A program made the translations under genes and the position numbers. Below the pieces are notes generated by a model that was not told the origin of the DNA, made no database searches, and saw only the letters and a program-made list of their open reading frames with translations. Positions 62,573 through 64,000 of a stretch of 64,000 nucleotides of DNA are shown here, one piece after another. The number at the start of each line of letters is the position of its first letter. Positions within the stretch are counted from its first letter, which is position 1. This DNA comes from Atrina japonica (Eukaryota; Mollusca; Bivalvia; Pterioida; Pinnidae): positions 1-64,000 of the forward strand of contig BROG01000476.1 of assembly GCA_030159075.1 (NCBI GenBank). The letters run 5' to 3'.

Positions 62573-64000
62573 GTATGTATTGTCAGAAAAACTGTAAGTT
62601 TGTTAAAAACTTCCAGCCACGTTTAGGGATATATGTCAAGGGTCAGACATCATAAAAATTCTGATGTTCTGAAGGAAAACATTACTACACTTCAGGTTAC
62701 CGATCGGCTGACAATTGGAAATGCAGCAAAGTTTTGCCACATTCTTTGACAACTTTACTGTCAGCCAATCAGGGAGTGTATCACTTATTTTTTTTTACAA
62801 ATTCATAATGGGGACAGGATGACATATAAACAATAGTGATGGTTGGCATCACATCTCAAATAGATAGAATTATGTCTTGACACAACAACTTGATGTTGAT
62901 GGATTATTGAAAATAACAGATCAGATAACAAAAATGATAGTTGGCTTAACTTTTTCATATATTTGCTTTAAGCTGTCATTATTAGTAGGTCAGTCAGTAT
63001 AAAAAAAACTAGGTACTGTTACTAGCAACTTGCATAGAAGCAAAGTATGGTCACAAGGTTTCTTCCACTCCTTCTGAAGCTATCTACACTAAGTATCACA
63101 GTTTGCTCAACTAGAATGGATTTTTTGTTTTAATGGTGAGAACTGTATCATTAGAGACATTACCAAAGTTGGATTTTTACGCTGTAATCTGGAAATCTTC
63201 ACATGGGGATAATCTCTATAAATTACATGAGATGACTCACAAACTTAAATACCACATGAACAATCTAGTTAATGAACAAACAATAACATTGAAAGTTTTA
63301 TGATAATGTATTATTTCTGCTTAAATAAACTTATTTAATTATATATGTTGTTTTTAACATCGTTTTCAAGGCAAGGCCTTATTCTATAACAGACTCAGAC
63401 CTCCTCGGGTCTTGCCGTGTACTCAATTTAGCATCGTCGGCTTCCCCCGTTCAAAAATCAATGTGCCATAGGATTTGCCGAACTACTACTTGCGCTGTAG
63501 AAAGTAGTTACCTGAGATTCAACCATTAAAATACTCCTTCGTGTCTAATTTGAATCTTGTTTCATTCGCATACTCTCTCCTTATAATTCCTGAACTAGGA
63601 CACTGTTTCTTTTAATTTGAAAACTCATTGAAACTAAAATTCAACGATGATGACAGTCGAAAATGCTGTGATGAATTATTATTGTCACGTGACATAGGAC
63701 ACTTGTTGAAAAGAGTAATTCCCTCTGTTCAGTTTGCCGATTTTGACATTGATACCCATTTTAATTCAGGTTATTTAGAAAGTGGAATCGATCATCGTTT
63801 CCTTTTTATTCATACAACATGAATTTTTGCCTAAGTTTTAACTGATAGATTATTTAAGTTTTGAAGCTTACTTGCGGAGGTGATAATAGACAAACTTACG
63901 ATTAAATGTCTGACATAGAGTAAGATGCTTCCCTGGTGTGCTGTAAATTATGTTCATTCGTGAAAGAATAAAAGACCAGTTTATTCGATTGTGGTTCTGG
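62573..64000 (+). other. TCERG1: TCERG1 intron 4, continuing past the window
   Basis: It contains an inverted copy of the AAGGCAAGGCC-ended element from 63371. No exon recognised. Confidence 0.8.
63371..63830. mobile_element. Left end of an AAGGCAAGGCC-ended DNA element, inverted copy
   Basis: It begins AAGGCAAGGCCTTATTCTAT and continues with a segment whose reverse complement matches 24170-24540 (for example ACTACTTGCGCTGTAGAAAG). Together with the end at 27453 it defines a TIR of at least 15 bp. Confidence 0.65.

Overview
The window is AT-rich, repeat-dense, intron-rich animal DNA. It carries two protein-coding genes arranged head to head. The repeat content (tRNA-derived SINEs ending in an ACGTTAAAC-type core and CAAA tail, the interspersed family that opens with AACAAGAGGCCC and closes with GTGAGCTAAAAA, many short inverted-repeat elements and minisatellites) resembles mollusc genomes, most likely a bivalve. 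That taxonomic call rests on remembered repeat style and was not searched.

Minus strand, 51,831 down to 13,741: a complete type II phosphatidylinositol 4-kinase gene (PI4K2), reconstructed as nine coding exons that join in frame with GT/AG junctions to give a 453-residue protein. It has the CCPCC palmitoylation motif, the ATP-site lysine, the DRGNDN catalytic motif and the DNG metal-binding motif. Inside the first long intron, at 44,572-44,847, is a second, diverged version of the first coding exon. It has the same donor phase, is homologous to the last 40 residues of exon 1, and lacks the acidic dileucine sorting signal. This predicted alternative first exon, which would give a second kinase isoform of 432 residues, is the most interesting feature here.

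Plus strand, 54,496 to the right edge: the 5' part of TCERG1/CA150 (transcription elongation regulator 1). Four coding exons are seen: start exon, proline-rich PGM/RGP repeat exon, PPPGM exon with the first half of WW1, and the second half of WW1. The remaining WW and FF domains lie beyond the window. About 2.7 kb separates the two start codons; it holds an AT dinucleotide run of about 100 bp, two tRNA-like units, another tRNA-like head and a SINE.

Left flank, 1-13,740: no gene recognised. It holds a TTAA-flanked 3.1 kb piggyBac-like non-autonomous element (997-4,091), a 65/75-bp satellite-like array split by a 2.6 kb interspersed element with its own 165-bp array, and several inverted-repeat elements.

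Several PI4K2 introns carry their own minisatellite (28-bp in intron 8, 79-bp in intron 6, 30-bp in intron 5, 47-bp in intron 3). The 79-bp array has repeatedly copied the 3' splice site and first 25 nt of exon 7, placing up to five decoy splice acceptors just upstream of the real one. No CRISPR array, rRNA, operon or bacterial feature was seen.
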